A stretch of DNA of 64,000 nucleotides from an uncultured Lachnospiraceae bacterium (GTDB taxonomy: Bacteria; Bacillota; Clostridia; Lachnospirales; Lachnospiraceae), in the NCBI GenBank assembly GCA_947631505.1, contig CANRLR010000013.1:1-64000 (forward strand), given 5' to 3'. The translations under genes and the position numbers were made by a program. Position 1 is the stretch's first letter. Each line of letters begins with the position of its first letter. Of this stretch, positions 45,079 through 53,659 are shown piece after piece. The notes beneath the pieces were generated by a model. It ran no database searches and was not told the origin of the DNA. It saw only the letters and a list, made by a program, of their open reading frames with translations.

Positions 45079-46049
45079 AAGATTTCTCCTTTCTCAACCG
45101 ATACTCCACGCAAAAAACTTCCGGCATCCATTCTTTTTTTGCCCTCCAGCTGTACTTCCAATAGTCTGAGATATCCATTTCCTGTTTTTACAACAAAGCT
45201 GTTTTTTTCTACTTTTACCACCATACCCGGTGTGCTGGTCTCTTTTTCACCGGACAGCTCCCTATCTTTTTTCATGCCGGCGGCTTCTTCCTCTTGTAAC
45301 ACTTCCGCTCTCCACACTTTTAATGTTTTTGTGCGAAAGCCCGTGAAAGCACTTGGCCAGGAATTAAGTCCCCGTATATAACGCTCAATGGTCTCTGCCG
45401 GTTCCTCCCAATTTATTTTACCCATTTCTTTCGTCAGCATACTGGCATAGGTGCTTTCTTCTTCATTTTGCGGAATCGGGGAAATGGTTCCCTCCTGAAT
45501 TCCCTTCAGCGTATCCAAAAGCAGCCCGCTTCCAAGAGCTGCCAGCCGGTCATGCAGACTTTCTCCGGTCTCCTCCGGTGAAATTGCAACTTCTTTTGTC
45601 AAAAGCATATCACCGGTATCCAATCCCACATCCATTTGCATGGTCGTGAGACCGGTTTTTTCATCCCCTGAAAGAATTGCCCACTGCATCGGGGCAGCTC
45701 CCCGCCATCTAGGCAGTAAAGAAGCATGCACATTGATACATCCGAATTCGGGATAATCCAGAATTTCTTTGGAAAGAAGCTGGCCGAACGCAACAACCAC
45801 AATGACATCACAGGGAATTTTCTTTAACTGTTCCACGAATTCCGGTTCTTTTACCCGTATCGGAGTGAAGACCGGAATTTCCGCTTCCACCGCAGCTTCC
45901 TTTACGGGTGTAAAGACAAGCTTTCCGCTTCGTCCCCTCGCTTTATCCGGCTGTGTAATCACGGCCGTAACCTCATGTTCTTCTGAATCCACTAATCCTT
46001 TTAAGACCGGTACTGCAAAATCCGGCGTTCCCATAAAAATTACTCTCAT
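45069..46049 (-). CDS. fmt: Methionyl-tRNA formyltransferase
   Basis: Formylates initiator Met-tRNA using 10-formyl-tetrahydrofolate. The N-terminal catalytic domain begins MRVIFMGTPDFAVP; the catalytic region GCINVHASLLPRWRGAAP (near 105-125) has the Asn-His pair and continues to the DTGD motif. The C-terminal OB-like tRNA domain follows from about 205. I prefer the ATG of MRVIFMG; a GTG four codons earlier overlaps the def stop. The gene follows def, its functional partner, in the same operon. Confidence 0.95.
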   Translation of the reverse strand: MRVIFMGTPDFAVPVLKGLVDSEEHEVTAVITQPDKARGRSGKLVFTPVKEAAVEAEIPVFTPIRVKEPEFVEQLKKIPCDVIVVVAFGQLLSKEILDYPEFGCINVHASLLPRWRGAAPMQWAILSGDEKTGLTTMQMDVGLDTGDMLLTKEVAISPEETGESLHDRLAALGSGLLLDTLKGIQEGTISPIPQNEEESTYASMLTKEMGKINWEEPAETIERYIRGLNSWPSAFTGFRTKTLKVWRAEVLQEEEAAGMKKDRELSGEKETSTPGMVVKVEKNSFVVKTGNGYLRLLEVQLEGKKRMDAGSFLRGVSVEKGEILCI

Positions 46050-46057
46050 TCTTCTTC

Positions 46058-46543
46058 TCACACTTCCTCTTGAAACTCTTCAATATCGTACAGACGGCCT
46101 TCCACCTTTTCTACGTAAAGATGACCATCCAAGTGTTCTATTTCATGAACCAATGCTCTGGCCAGCAGTTCTTCCCCTTTTATCGTAATTGGTTTCATGT
46201 TGATATCAAATGCCTTTACTTTCACCTTATCCGGCCGGACAACAATTCCTACTTTGTCGGGAACACTAAGACATCCCTCGCTGCCCCGCTGTTCTCCCTT
46301 TTGTTCTACAATAACCGGATTAATCAGCACAATTGGCTGGCTGCGGTCCTCCGTCACATCAACAACGGCGATTCTTTTCAGAATTCCTACCTGCGGAGCC
46401 GCCAGACCCACACCATCTGCATCATACATCGTATCCAGCATGTCCTGAATCAATTCCCGATTTTTTTCTGTCATTTCCTTTACTTCTTTACATTTTTTCC
46501 CAAGAATTTCATCTCCCATGACCCGAATGTTTCGAATTGCCAT
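46058..46543 (-). CDS. def: Peptide deformylase
   Basis: Metalloenzyme that removes the N-formyl group from nascent proteins. All three motifs are present: GVGLAAPQVG near 41-50, EGCLSVP (metal-binding Cys) near 88-94, and HEIEHLDG (two metal-binding His) near 130-137. Length 161 aa. An AGGAGG site precedes the ATG. It lies between priA and fmt, the standard order. Confidence 0.97.
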   Translation of the reverse strand: MAIRNIRVMGDEILGKKCKEVKEMTEKNRELIQDMLDTMYDADGVGLAAPQVGILKRIAVVDVTEDRSQPIVLINPVIVEQKGEQRGSEGCLSVPDKVGIVVRPDKVKVKAFDINMKPITIKGEELLARALVHEIEHLDGHLYVEKVEGRLYDIEEFQEEV

Positions 46544-46562
46544 AATTTCCTCCTATATTTTA

Positions 46563-48806
46563 TCAATAACCTGTTAATGGGTTCCAATCATATTGTATAC
46601 TACATGATTGTTCCCACTTTGAATTGTGACTAATCTGTTCCAGCTCCCGTTTTATTTTTAGAATATCGTCCTCGCTCGAGGACTTCACATAAAAGACGAC
46701 CCGGTATCTGTCTTTTGCCTTTGTGAGTCCTGCCTCTGTCGGTCCAATCAGAATCACTCCGGGCATCTTCTGCTTCAGACCCTCCGATAAATCTGTGATA
46801 CACTTCCAAGCCACTCTTTTATCCTCCGACAATACCAATACCGAAAGCATTTGTGAAAATGGCGGATACCCGGTTATCCTGCGATAAGCCAGTTCATTTT
46901 GATAAAAAATTTCCGCCTCCTGCTTTTCTACTGCCTCAATACAATATTGTTCCGGATTATAAGTCTGGATAATGACCTCCCCGGCCTTTTCTCCTCTGCC
47001 GGCCCTGCCACTTGCCTGCATAAGCAGATCAAAGGTCCGTTCATTGCTTCGGAAATCTCCCGCATACATACCCATATCTGCTGCCAGTGCAGCGACCAAG
47101 GTAACATTCGGAAAATCGTGCCCCTTCACAATCATCTGGGTTCCGATTAAAATATCAGCTTCTCCCTGACGAAAAGGATGTAATACCGTTTCATGACCTT
47201 TTTTTCCTGTTGTAGTATCACGGTCCATTCTCAAAATACGGGCAGAGGGAAATTGTCTCACAAGCATCTCTTCTACCTTCTGCGTTCCCAATCCGAAAGC
47301 CGCAATATAAGGGGAACCGCACTTTGGACATTTCTCCGGCATATATATCGTGTGGCCACAATAATGGCACATAAGTGTATCCACATCTCCTACATGGTTT
47401 CTATGTGCTGTCATAGATATATCACAATGAGAACATTTTAACACAAAACCACAGCTTCTACAAGAAACAAACCCGGCATAACCTCTGCGGTTTAAAAAAA
47501 GAATGGTCTGCTCTCCCCTCTGCAGCCGTTCCTCTATCTTTTCCTGCAGAATTCTGCTGAATACGGAGCGGTTTCCCGCCTTTAATTCTTCCCGTAAATC
47601 CACTACATGAACCTTTGGCAGACTGGCAGCTCCGGCACGCCCAGACAACTGCAGCAACGTATATTTCCCAGTCACCGCCGCCTGATAGGATTCCAATGAC
47701 GGAGTGGCAGAGCCAAGTACCACACTGGCACCTGTCATTCCGGCCCGTTCCATCGCCACTTCCCTTGCATGATATTTGGGCGGATTTTCACTTTTATAAC
47801 TGGTTTCATGTTCTTCATCCATAATGATAAGTCCCAGTTTTTGAAAAGGAACGAACAGGGCAGAGCGGGGGCCTACGATAATATCCACTTCTCCGTTCTT
47901 CACCCGCTCATACTGGTCATAACGCTCTCCCTCCGACATCCGGGAGTTCATAATGGAAACCCGGTCTCCAAAACGAATCTGAAAGCGGCCCACTGTCTGT
48001 ACTGTAAGAGCAATTTCCGGAATTAGGACAATCACCTGTTTCCCTTCCTCTAATACCTGCTGTATCATTTCCATATACACTTCTGTCTTTCCACTACCTG
48101 TTACGCCATAAAGCAGATAAGTGTTCCGGATTCCTGCCCGGTATTCACTTCCAAATTGTTCTGCTGCTCTTTTCTGTTCCGTATTTAATACAATCGGAGA
48201 AAAGGAGGGCTTTTCATTTCCTGATAACGGATCGCGATATTTACGTTTATCTGTGACCGATATTATTCCGGCTTTTACCATTCCGTCAATCACCGGCTTT
48301 GTAATACCGTATTTTTTTCTGGCATGACTGGCTGTCATCTGACCGCCCTCCGCCAGCAATCCCTCCAGCAGTCTTGCTTTTGCCTTGTAATGCCGGAACA
48401 GACAGCGATTCAGTTCTTTTTTCACTCTCTCCTCCGGCACAACAAAATTAAGCCAGTGCTCTTCCACTGACTTAATTTGTTTTCTTACCGGAAGGACCGT
48501 TTTTAACGCTTCATTCATCGTGGCTCCATAATGCTCCCGTATCCACGCCGCCAGCTTTAATAACTGGCCTTCCACTGCAATTTCCTTTTCCTCCACTCCG
48601 ATTAAGGATTTTATCTTGTCTTCTTTCCATTTAGCGGTATCCGAAATCCCTACAACAAATCCTGTGATTTTCCGGTTTCCTCTGCCAAATGGTATCGTTA
48701 CCACCGTTCCCAATGTAACAACCGGTTCCAGATTATCCGGTATCCGGTATTGAAAACTGCGGTCCAGTGATTCCACGGAGATATCTACAATTACATCTGC
48801 AAACAC
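46563..48806 (-). CDS. priA: Primosomal replication restart helicase PriA
   Basis: Superfamily 2 3'-5' helicase that reloads the replisome at stalled forks. An N-terminal DNA-binding domain (about 1-105) is followed by the helicase core with Walker A GVTGSGKTEVY near 235 and the DEEH box near 327. The zinc-binding insert has four CxxC pairs (CRSCG, CSHC, CHYC, CPKC) near 450-495, and the C-terminal helicase motifs are present. 747 aa is typical. The start is GTG after GGGAG. Two short tandem hairpin repeats separate it from murF. Confidence 0.97.
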   Translation of the reverse strand: MFADVIVDISVESLDRSFQYRIPDNLEPVVTLGTVVTIPFGRGNRKITGFVVGISDTAKWKEDKIKSLIGVEEKEIAVEGQLLKLAAWIREHYGATMNEALKTVLPVRKQIKSVEEHWLNFVVPEERVKKELNRCLFRHYKAKARLLEGLLAEGGQMTASHARKKYGITKPVIDGMVKAGIISVTDKRKYRDPLSGNEKPSFSPIVLNTEQKRAAEQFGSEYRAGIRNTYLLYGVTGSGKTEVYMEMIQQVLEEGKQVIVLIPEIALTVQTVGRFQIRFGDRVSIMNSRMSEGERYDQYERVKNGEVDIIVGPRSALFVPFQKLGLIIMDEEHETSYKSENPPKYHAREVAMERAGMTGASVVLGSATPSLESYQAAVTGKYTLLQLSGRAGAASLPKVHVVDLREELKAGNRSVFSRILQEKIEERLQRGEQTILFLNRRGYAGFVSCRSCGFVLKCSHCDISMTAHRNHVGDVDTLMCHYCGHTIYMPEKCPKCGSPYIAAFGLGTQKVEEMLVRQFPSARILRMDRDTTTGKKGHETVLHPFRQGEADILIGTQMIVKGHDFPNVTLVAALAADMGMYAGDFRSNERTFDLLMQASGRAGRGEKAGEVIIQTYNPEQYCIEAVEKQEAEIFYQNELAYRRITGYPPFSQMLSVLVLSEDKRVAWKCITDLSEGLKQKMPGVILIGPTEAGLTKAKDRYRVVFYVKSSSEDDILKIKRELEQISHNSKWEQSCSIQYDWNPLTGY

Positions 48807-48822
48807 CCTGTCACTCCCTTAT

Positions 48823-48893
48823 CCTCTGCTCTGCGAACTCGCCTTTGGCGAGACTATTTCCCCTGCCCTGCGAACTCGCCTCTGCGAGACTAT
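48823..48893. repeat. Tandem short hairpin repeat between priA and murF
   Basis: Two copies, 48823-48857 and 48859-48893, of a unit of about 35 bp reading CTGCGAACTCGCC on the plus strand, then a 3-bp or so loop and GCGAGACTAT. Each contains a small CTCGCC/GGCGAG-type stem. The copies differ in loop length and a few bases. The murF stop codon (48890-48892) lies inside the second copy. No T-run follows, so they are not clear terminators; possible roles are mRNA processing or a repeat relic. Confidence 0.6.
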
Positions 48894-50287
48894 ATCATCT
48901 GTTCCACCAGTTTATCCATCTGCATGCCCCGGGAGCCTTTCACTAAAATCCAGTCTCCTGCCACTGCCTGTTCCTGCAAATAAGGCAGTGCCTTTTCTTT
49001 TTCTGAAAAATGGATGGTCTGAATATCGGAATTATCTTTCACAAAATTACTGATATGAGCCGATTCCTGTCCGACTGTCACAAGAAGGGATAATACTCTC
49101 CCCTCTTCTTTTTCTTTCAGAATATATTCACCGATGCCTCGGTGAAGTTCTTCTGACTGTTCTCCTAATTCCAGTACATCCGCCAGCACAGCAATCCGTC
49201 TGCCCTCTCCCGGATACGCAAACAGAGCATGGATATTACTGGTAATGGAATCCGGACTTGCATTATAGGTATCATCAATAATATGAATTCCTCTGACTTC
49301 TTTTACAACACCCCGCATGGCAATTGGTTGATATGCTTTTAATGCCTCTTTTCCCGTTTCCACCGGAACACCGTATTTCAGACCAATGGCAAGTGCCACA
49401 ACGGCATTGCATACGTTGTGAATTCCCATTACTGACAATTCTACCGGATACGTTCCCTCTGGGCTGTGAAAATCAAAGATCTGACCATCTTTTGTTCCAT
49501 GAATATCATCTGCGTAATACTCACATCCCATTTCGGTCCCATAAAATATCGTTTTACAATTCCCCTCACAGCAATCATATGGCACATTTTCGGTGGATAA
49601 TTTCTGTAAATCTCCATTACCACAAATAAAAAGTGTACCCTCTTTTCCAAAATGAGTGAGAATTTTTCCCTTTTCCCTGCATATATTTTCTCTTGAGCCA
49701 AGATTCCCGATGTGGGATACTCCGATGTTGGTCATAACTGCCGTTTCCGGACGGGCAATATCCACCAGCCGTTCCATCTCTCCCGGCATACTGATTCCCA
49801 TTTCAAAGACAGCCATTTCCGTATCCTCCTCGATATGAAACATCATAAGAGAAAGGCCGATCTGACTATTCAGATTCCCAATGGTCTTCAAGGTCCGGTA
49901 TTTGGTCTCCAGCACAGCACTTATCATTTCCTTTGTGGTGGTTTTCCCTACACTTCCGGTAATTCCCACGACCGGAATCGAAAATTTACTACGATACCAC
50001 GCACCAAAATCCTGTAATGCCTTTAAGGTATCTTTCACATAGATCCCCGTTCCCCGTTCTCCCCGGATCGTTTTATCCGAAGTGAACACACAGGCGGCTC
50101 CCGCTTTCAGAACATCTGGAATAAACCGATGGGCGTCCACCCGCTCACCGATAATCGGGACGAAAAGACACCCTTCCTCTGCCTGTCTGGAATCAATCAC
50201 GACCTGACGAATCTTCGCAGTATCTTCCCCCCACAGGACAATTCCAGATACTGCTTTTACAATATCGGATATTTGAATTGATTTCAT
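48890..50287 (-). CDS. murF: UDP-N-acetylmuramoyl-tripeptide:D-alanyl-D-alanine ligase
   Basis: Last cytoplasmic step in making the UDP-MurNAc-pentapeptide. Mur ligase layout: N-terminal UDP-binding domain (about 1-100), P-loop GITGSVGKTTTKEMI near 107-121, and the C-terminal domain with DDTYNASPDS near 330. The final motif LVKGSRGMQMDKLV is characteristic of MurF. 465 aa. It is 15 bp downstream of dapB, away from the dcw cluster, and under the lysine-riboswitch operon. Confidence 0.96.
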   Translation of the reverse strand: MKSIQISDIVKAVSGIVLWGEDTAKIRQVVIDSRQAEEGCLFVPIIGERVDAHRFIPDVLKAGAACVFTSDKTIRGERGTGIYVKDTLKALQDFGAWYRSKFSIPVVGITGSVGKTTTKEMISAVLETKYRTLKTIGNLNSQIGLSLMMFHIEEDTEMAVFEMGISMPGEMERLVDIARPETAVMTNIGVSHIGNLGSRENICREKGKILTHFGKEGTLFICGNGDLQKLSTENVPYDCCEGNCKTIFYGTEMGCEYYADDIHGTKDGQIFDFHSPEGTYPVELSVMGIHNVCNAVVALAIGLKYGVPVETGKEALKAYQPIAMRGVVKEVRGIHIIDDTYNASPDSITSNIHALFAYPGEGRRIAVLADVLELGEQSEELHRGIGEYILKEKEEGRVLSLLVTVGQESAHISNFVKDNSDIQTIHFSEKEKALPYLQEQAVAGDWILVKGSRGMQMDKLVEQMI

Positions 50288-50302
50288 ACTTACTCCAATC
50301 TT

Positions 50303-51064
50303 TTAATTCGCTGCAATCACATCAGACATCTCATAGCGTCCACTTGCTTTCCCTTTGAGGAATTTTGCCGCAGAAACAGCCCCTTTGCCAAATACTGCCT
50401 TACTGTAAGCCGTATGGGAAAAGGTAATGACCTCATCCGTTCCGGCAAAAATTACATCATGGTCTCCCACAATCGTTCCGCCGCGGACTGCTGAAATACC
50501 TAATTCTTTTTTGTCTCTCTTTTCTCTTCTCTGAGAACGGTCATAAATATACTCATACTGGTTCCCCATTGCCTCATTGACCGAATCCGCTAATGCCAGA
50601 GCAGTTCCCGATGGGGCATCTACTTTCTGATTGTGGTGTTTTTCCACAATTTCCACATCGAACCCCTCCGTTGCAAATACTTTTGCGGCATCCTGAACCA
50701 GCTTCAGCAATGTATTAATTCCCAATGACATATTAGCCGATTTCAAAATAGCGGTTTTCTCCGCTGCCATCTCAATCTTAGCCAGCTGCTCTTCAGTATA
50801 TCCTGTTGTACAAAGAACAACAGGAACTTTCCTTTCTTCACTATATGCCAGTAAATCATCTAAAATTTTAGGGGTAGAAAAATCAATTATGGCATCTGCT
50901 TCCACATCACAATCTTTTATTGAGGAAAAAATAGGATACTCGGTATCTCCATGATCAATAATGTCAATACCTGCTACAATTTCAGCCTGTGAATCCTCTT
51001 TTACAATACCGGTAATCATTTTTCCCATGGCTCCGTTACAGCCGCTCATAATAATTCTAGTCAT
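50303..51064 (-). CDS. dapB: 4-hydroxy-tetrahydrodipicolinate reductase
   Basis: Reduces the DapA product with NAD(P)H in the lysine/diaminopimelate pathway. The N-terminal nucleotide-binding motif SGCNGAMGKMI is at residues 7-17. The catalytic segment EKHHNQKVDAPSGTALALA near 140-158 has the His-His and the Lys-x-Asp-x-Pro-Ser-Gly-Thr signature. The 253 aa length is normal. AGGAGG precedes the ATG. It follows dapA by 27 bp, supplying diaminopimelate for the peptide stem built by Mur ligases. Confidence 0.97.
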   Translation of the reverse strand: MTRIIMSGCNGAMGKMITGIVKEDSQAEIVAGIDIIDHGDTEYPIFSSIKDCDVEADAIIDFSTPKILDDLLAYSEERKVPVVLCTTGYTEEQLAKIEMAAEKTAILKSANMSLGINTLLKLVQDAAKVFATEGFDVEIVEKHHNQKVDAPSGTALALADSVNEAMGNQYEYIYDRSQRREKRDKKELGISAVRGGTIVGDHDVIFAGTDEVITFSHTAYSKAVFGKGAVSAAKFLKGKASGRYEMSDVIAAN

Positions 51065-51091
51065 GATATCCTCCTGTGCTTTCCCTTTCTG

Positions 51092-51991
51092 TTATTTCAC
51101 CTGAATTCCTGCTTTTTTCATTTCCTCCGCTAATTTTGCCGTTGATGTCTCTTCCATTTCTGTCAGCGGAAGCCTTAAACTTCCTACTTCCATTCCCATC
51201 AGATTCATTGCCTTTTTCACAGGGATCGGATTTACCTCACTAAAAAGTGCACGAATAAGTGGTATATATTTTACCTGCAGATTCCGGCTCGTTTCCACAT
51301 CTCCTGCCAGATAGGAAGCAACCATATCATGTGTCTCCTGTGGAAGGATATTGGACAGTACAGAAATCACACCAATGCCGCCAAGGGACAGAATCGGTGT
51401 GATCTGGTCGTCATTCCCGGAATACACATCTACCTTTCCCTGTGCAAGGCTCATTACATCAGCAACCTCCGATAAATTTCCCGTTGCATCCTTTACACCT
51501 ACAATGTTCGGCACTTCCGTACACAAATCAACAATCGTCTGCGGAGCCAAGGTGGTTCCGGTACGGCTCGGCACGTTGTACAAAAGAATCGGCACCGAAA
51601 CATTTTCTGCAATCTTTTTATAATGTGCTTTCAGTCCATTCTGAGTTGCTTTATTGTAATATGGTGTTACTAATAACAAGCCATCCACACCACACTCTTC
51701 TGCCTTTTTTGATAAATAAACAGCAGATTCCGTACAGTTTGAACCAGTTCCGGCAATGACAGGAATCCGTTTATTCACTTTCTCACAGGTAAAACGAATA
51801 CATTCCAAATGTTCTTCGTCGGACAGAGTCGATGCTTCACCTGTCGTACCGCAGATAATAATCGCATCGGTATGATTCGCAATTTGAAATTCCAAGATTT
51901 CTTCAAGTTTCTTATAGTTTACGCTTCCATCCTCATGCATCGGTGTAATCAGAGCCACACCTGCTCCTTTAAAAATTGACATAAATTTCAT
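51092..51991 (-). CDS. dapA: 4-hydroxy-tetrahydrodipicolinate synthase
   Basis: Condenses pyruvate with aspartate semialdehyde, the first committed step to diaminopimelate and lysine. TIM-barrel aldolase with GTTGEASTLS near 47-56, the YNVPSRTG tyrosine loop near 138-145 and the Schiff-base lysine in VGVKDATG near 166. 299 aa. Two in-frame ATG codons lie three residues apart; the second is better spaced from AGGAAAGG. It is directly under a lysine riboswitch with a terminator and heads the operon dapA-dapB-murF-priA onward. Confidence 0.97.
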   Translation of the reverse strand: MKFMSIFKGAGVALITPMHEDGSVNYKKLEEILEFQIANHTDAIIICGTTGEASTLSDEEHLECIRFTCEKVNKRIPVIAGTGSNCTESAVYLSKKAEECGVDGLLLVTPYYNKATQNGLKAHYKKIAENVSVPILLYNVPSRTGTTLAPQTIVDLCTEVPNIVGVKDATGNLSEVADVMSLAQGKVDVYSGNDDQITPILSLGGIGVISVLSNILPQETHDMVASYLAGDVETSRNLQVKYIPLIRALFSEVNPIPVKKAMNLMGMEVGSLRLPLTEMEETSTAKLAEEMKKAGIQVK

Positions 51992-52010
51992 CCTTTCCTA
52001 CAACACATTG

Positions 52011-52045
52011 AAAAAGGAGCCGGCACAGACATGTGCCAACTCCTT
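52011..52045 (-). terminator. Attenuator terminator of the lysine riboswitch
   Basis: On the minus strand AAGGAGTTGGCACA folds to TGTGCCGGCTCCTT and is followed by a short T-run (TTTTTC). It stands between the aptamer and dapA; lysine binding should favour this structure and stop transcription. Confidence 0.88.
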
Positions 52046-52065
52046 CCTGATAGTTCCTGTTCTAT

Positions 52066-52230
52066 GAGTAGCACTCCATCTTACAGATGACAGTCATATA
52101 GTTATTCACTATATGCCCAGAAGAAAAATATACAGGAATTTTTCCTCTTCGGCAGGCGTTCCTTTCAAAAGTCTTCCTCCATGCCTGTCATGTCCGACTT
52201 TTTACTGATAAAGCCCGCACCTCTACCTTC
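52066..52230 (-). ncRNA. Lysine riboswitch (L box)
   Basis: The minus-strand leader of dapA carries the conserved L-box blocks in order: GTAGAGGTGCGGGC, TATCAGTAAA, GGAAGACTTTTGAAAGGAAC, GCCTGCCGAAG, CTGGGC, ACTGTCATCTG and GATGGAGTGCTAC. Pairing of the 5' and 3' ends (AGAGGTGC with the GGAGTGCTA region) and the position before dapA agree with the family. It should turn off dapA and the downstream wall, replication and translation genes when lysine is plentiful, unless internal promoters exist. Confidence 0.93.
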
Positions 52231-52237
52231 ATATTCA

Positions 52238-52266
52238 AGAATAACACTGTTCCTATAAAAGGTCAA
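52238..52266 (-). promoter_or_regulatory. Promoter of the dapA riboswitch transcript
   Basis: On the minus strand, -35 TTGACC (52261-52266), 17-bp spacer and -10 TATTCT (52238-52243). The TGA stop codon of the upstream adenosyltransferase gene is inside the -35 hexamer. The start point falls at about 52231, at the first base of the riboswitch. Confidence 0.82.
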
Positions 52267-52757
52267 GCATTATCTTTCCGTAATGTAATTTCGCATATCA
52301 CATCAAGATAAGAAACAAGTTCCTCATCCAAATGATTACCTGTTATAATTAATTTTCGATAATCTCCTTCCAATGTCAGAAGGTCTTTGACATCTGCGGT
52401 ACTAATAATTCCCAAGTCCACAAGGCCAAGCAGTTCGTCCAATATGATGACATCACTTTCTCCGGTTTCAATAACCTTTTTGGAAAAGTTAAAACCATTG
52501 AGAATATTCTGCTTCTCCTCTTCCTTTTCCTGCAATGATAATTCACAATAACTGGTTTCTGACTGGTCAAAACGGAATATCTGAACATCTGGTTCCAATT
52601 TTGTTAATATCTGAAACTCATCTGCTATTTTACCTTTCAAAAACTGTATGATTGTTACGTGCTGTCCGCTTCGGACTTCTCTTAATGCCTGCCCGACAGC
52701 AGCTGACGTCTTACCCTTTCCCTGCCCATAAAACGCCTGTTTCACTTTCGTACCCAT
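52263..52757 (-). CDS. cobO: Corrinoid adenosyltransferase (CobO/BtuR type)
   Basis: ATP-dependent enzyme converting cob(I)alamin-type corrinoids to adenosyl forms. The P-loop GQGKGKTSAAVGQALR lies near the N-terminus, with IIQFLKG after the next strand. VIILDELLGLVDLGII (near 108) is the Walker B-like region and ITGNH near 140 the further family motif. The start is placed at MGTKVKQAF behind an AGGA-type site; the frame extends 13 codons upstream. Length about 164 aa. No cobalamin synthesis genes are adjacent, but the B12-dependent metH lies about 7 kb away. Confidence 0.9.
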   Translation of the reverse strand: MGTKVKQAFYGQGKGKTSAAVGQALREVRSGQHVTIIQFLKGKIADEFQILTKLEPDVQIFRFDQSETSYCELSLQEKEEEKQNILNGFNFSKKVIETGESDVIILDELLGLVDLGIISTADVKDLLTLEGDYRKLIITGNHLDEELVSYLDVICEITLRKDNA

Positions 52758-52818
52758 TCCTGTTTTTTCCTTTCTAGAACTAAATATGGATATCATTATA
52801 TCACATTTTCAGTTTTTT

Positions 52819-53505
52819 TCAAATAGAATCCTCCTCAGCCTCTTCCGAAATCTCGGAAGCCGCTGTAATCTCTCCACTCTCTTCCACGCATTCCAGCTTG
52901 CTGACCGAAATCTCATATGCCACTCTCGTTTCATACTGCTCTTCATCAACCTGCTTCTGATATTCCCTGCTCTGAATACGTCCCCATAACTGAACATGTT
53001 CCCCCACTTCAAAGCCATCCGCATAACGGGCATTTCTTCCCCAGCAGATACATGGGATATAATCGGATTTCCCATAAGGACGGTTCACAGCCATCAAAAG
53101 GTCAGCAATTTCTCTTCCCAGCGGTGTCTTACGGTATACAGGCGGTTTACAAAGATAACCATCTAAGAAAATGTAATTTGGCTTCTCACTTTCCTGCTCC
53201 GTTTCATCCATATGTAAATCTCTTACAAAAACAGAAAGCACCAGGCGGTTCCGGTTCTCCTCATGGCGGTTATAGGAACGGAACTGTCCGCTTGCCTCCA
53301 AAAAGCAGCCGCGATAGTCTTTTGTCACATCAATTAATCGTTCTGAAATCATAAGTGGAATTGTATCATAAACTTTACTGAGTCTCTTTACTGAAAGCTG
53401 GAGCATATAAAACCCCTCTCCGTACACTTCATGGCTGAACGTAAACTCACTTACCACTTCACCATATACATTTACCTGATTGTTTCCTAGAATCTTATCT
53501 GTCAT
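52819..53505 (-). CDS. SSB-like protein with two OB folds
   Basis: A 228-residue protein that appears to contain two single-stranded-DNA-binding OB folds. The first (about 8-100) starts NNQVNVYGEVVSEFTFSHEV; the second (about 108-205) has PNYIFLDGYLCKPPVYRKTP, then GREIADLLMAVNR and VQLWGRIQSREYQ, the latter close to ordinary SSB. A short acidic C-terminal tail (EEAEEDSI) recalls SSB tails but lacks the DIPF-type end. Ordinary bacterial SSB has one OB fold, so this is an accessory paralogue; partner unknown. GGGGG precedes the ATG. No housekeeping neighbours define its job. Confidence 0.75.
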   Translation of the reverse strand: MTDKILGNNQVNVYGEVVSEFTFSHEVYGEGFYMLQLSVKRLSKVYDTIPLMISERLIDVTKDYRGCFLEASGQFRSYNRHEENRNRLVLSVFVRDLHMDETEQESEKPNYIFLDGYLCKPPVYRKTPLGREIADLLMAVNRPYGKSDYIPCICWGRNARYADGFEVGEHVQLWGRIQSREYQKQVDEEQYETRVAYEISVSKLECVEESGEITAASEISEEAEEDSI

Positions 53506-53659
53506 TTTTCATGACCCCCTTCGTTTTTTTGTCTGAAACCAGACTATTTCTCATCTTTACATAATATGTATATGCGGAAACAATCTCTTTTAGAACAAAA
53601 AATTAATATATATTTTATTATTTCTTTATATTTAACGTAAGGTTCATACTATCACAGAT

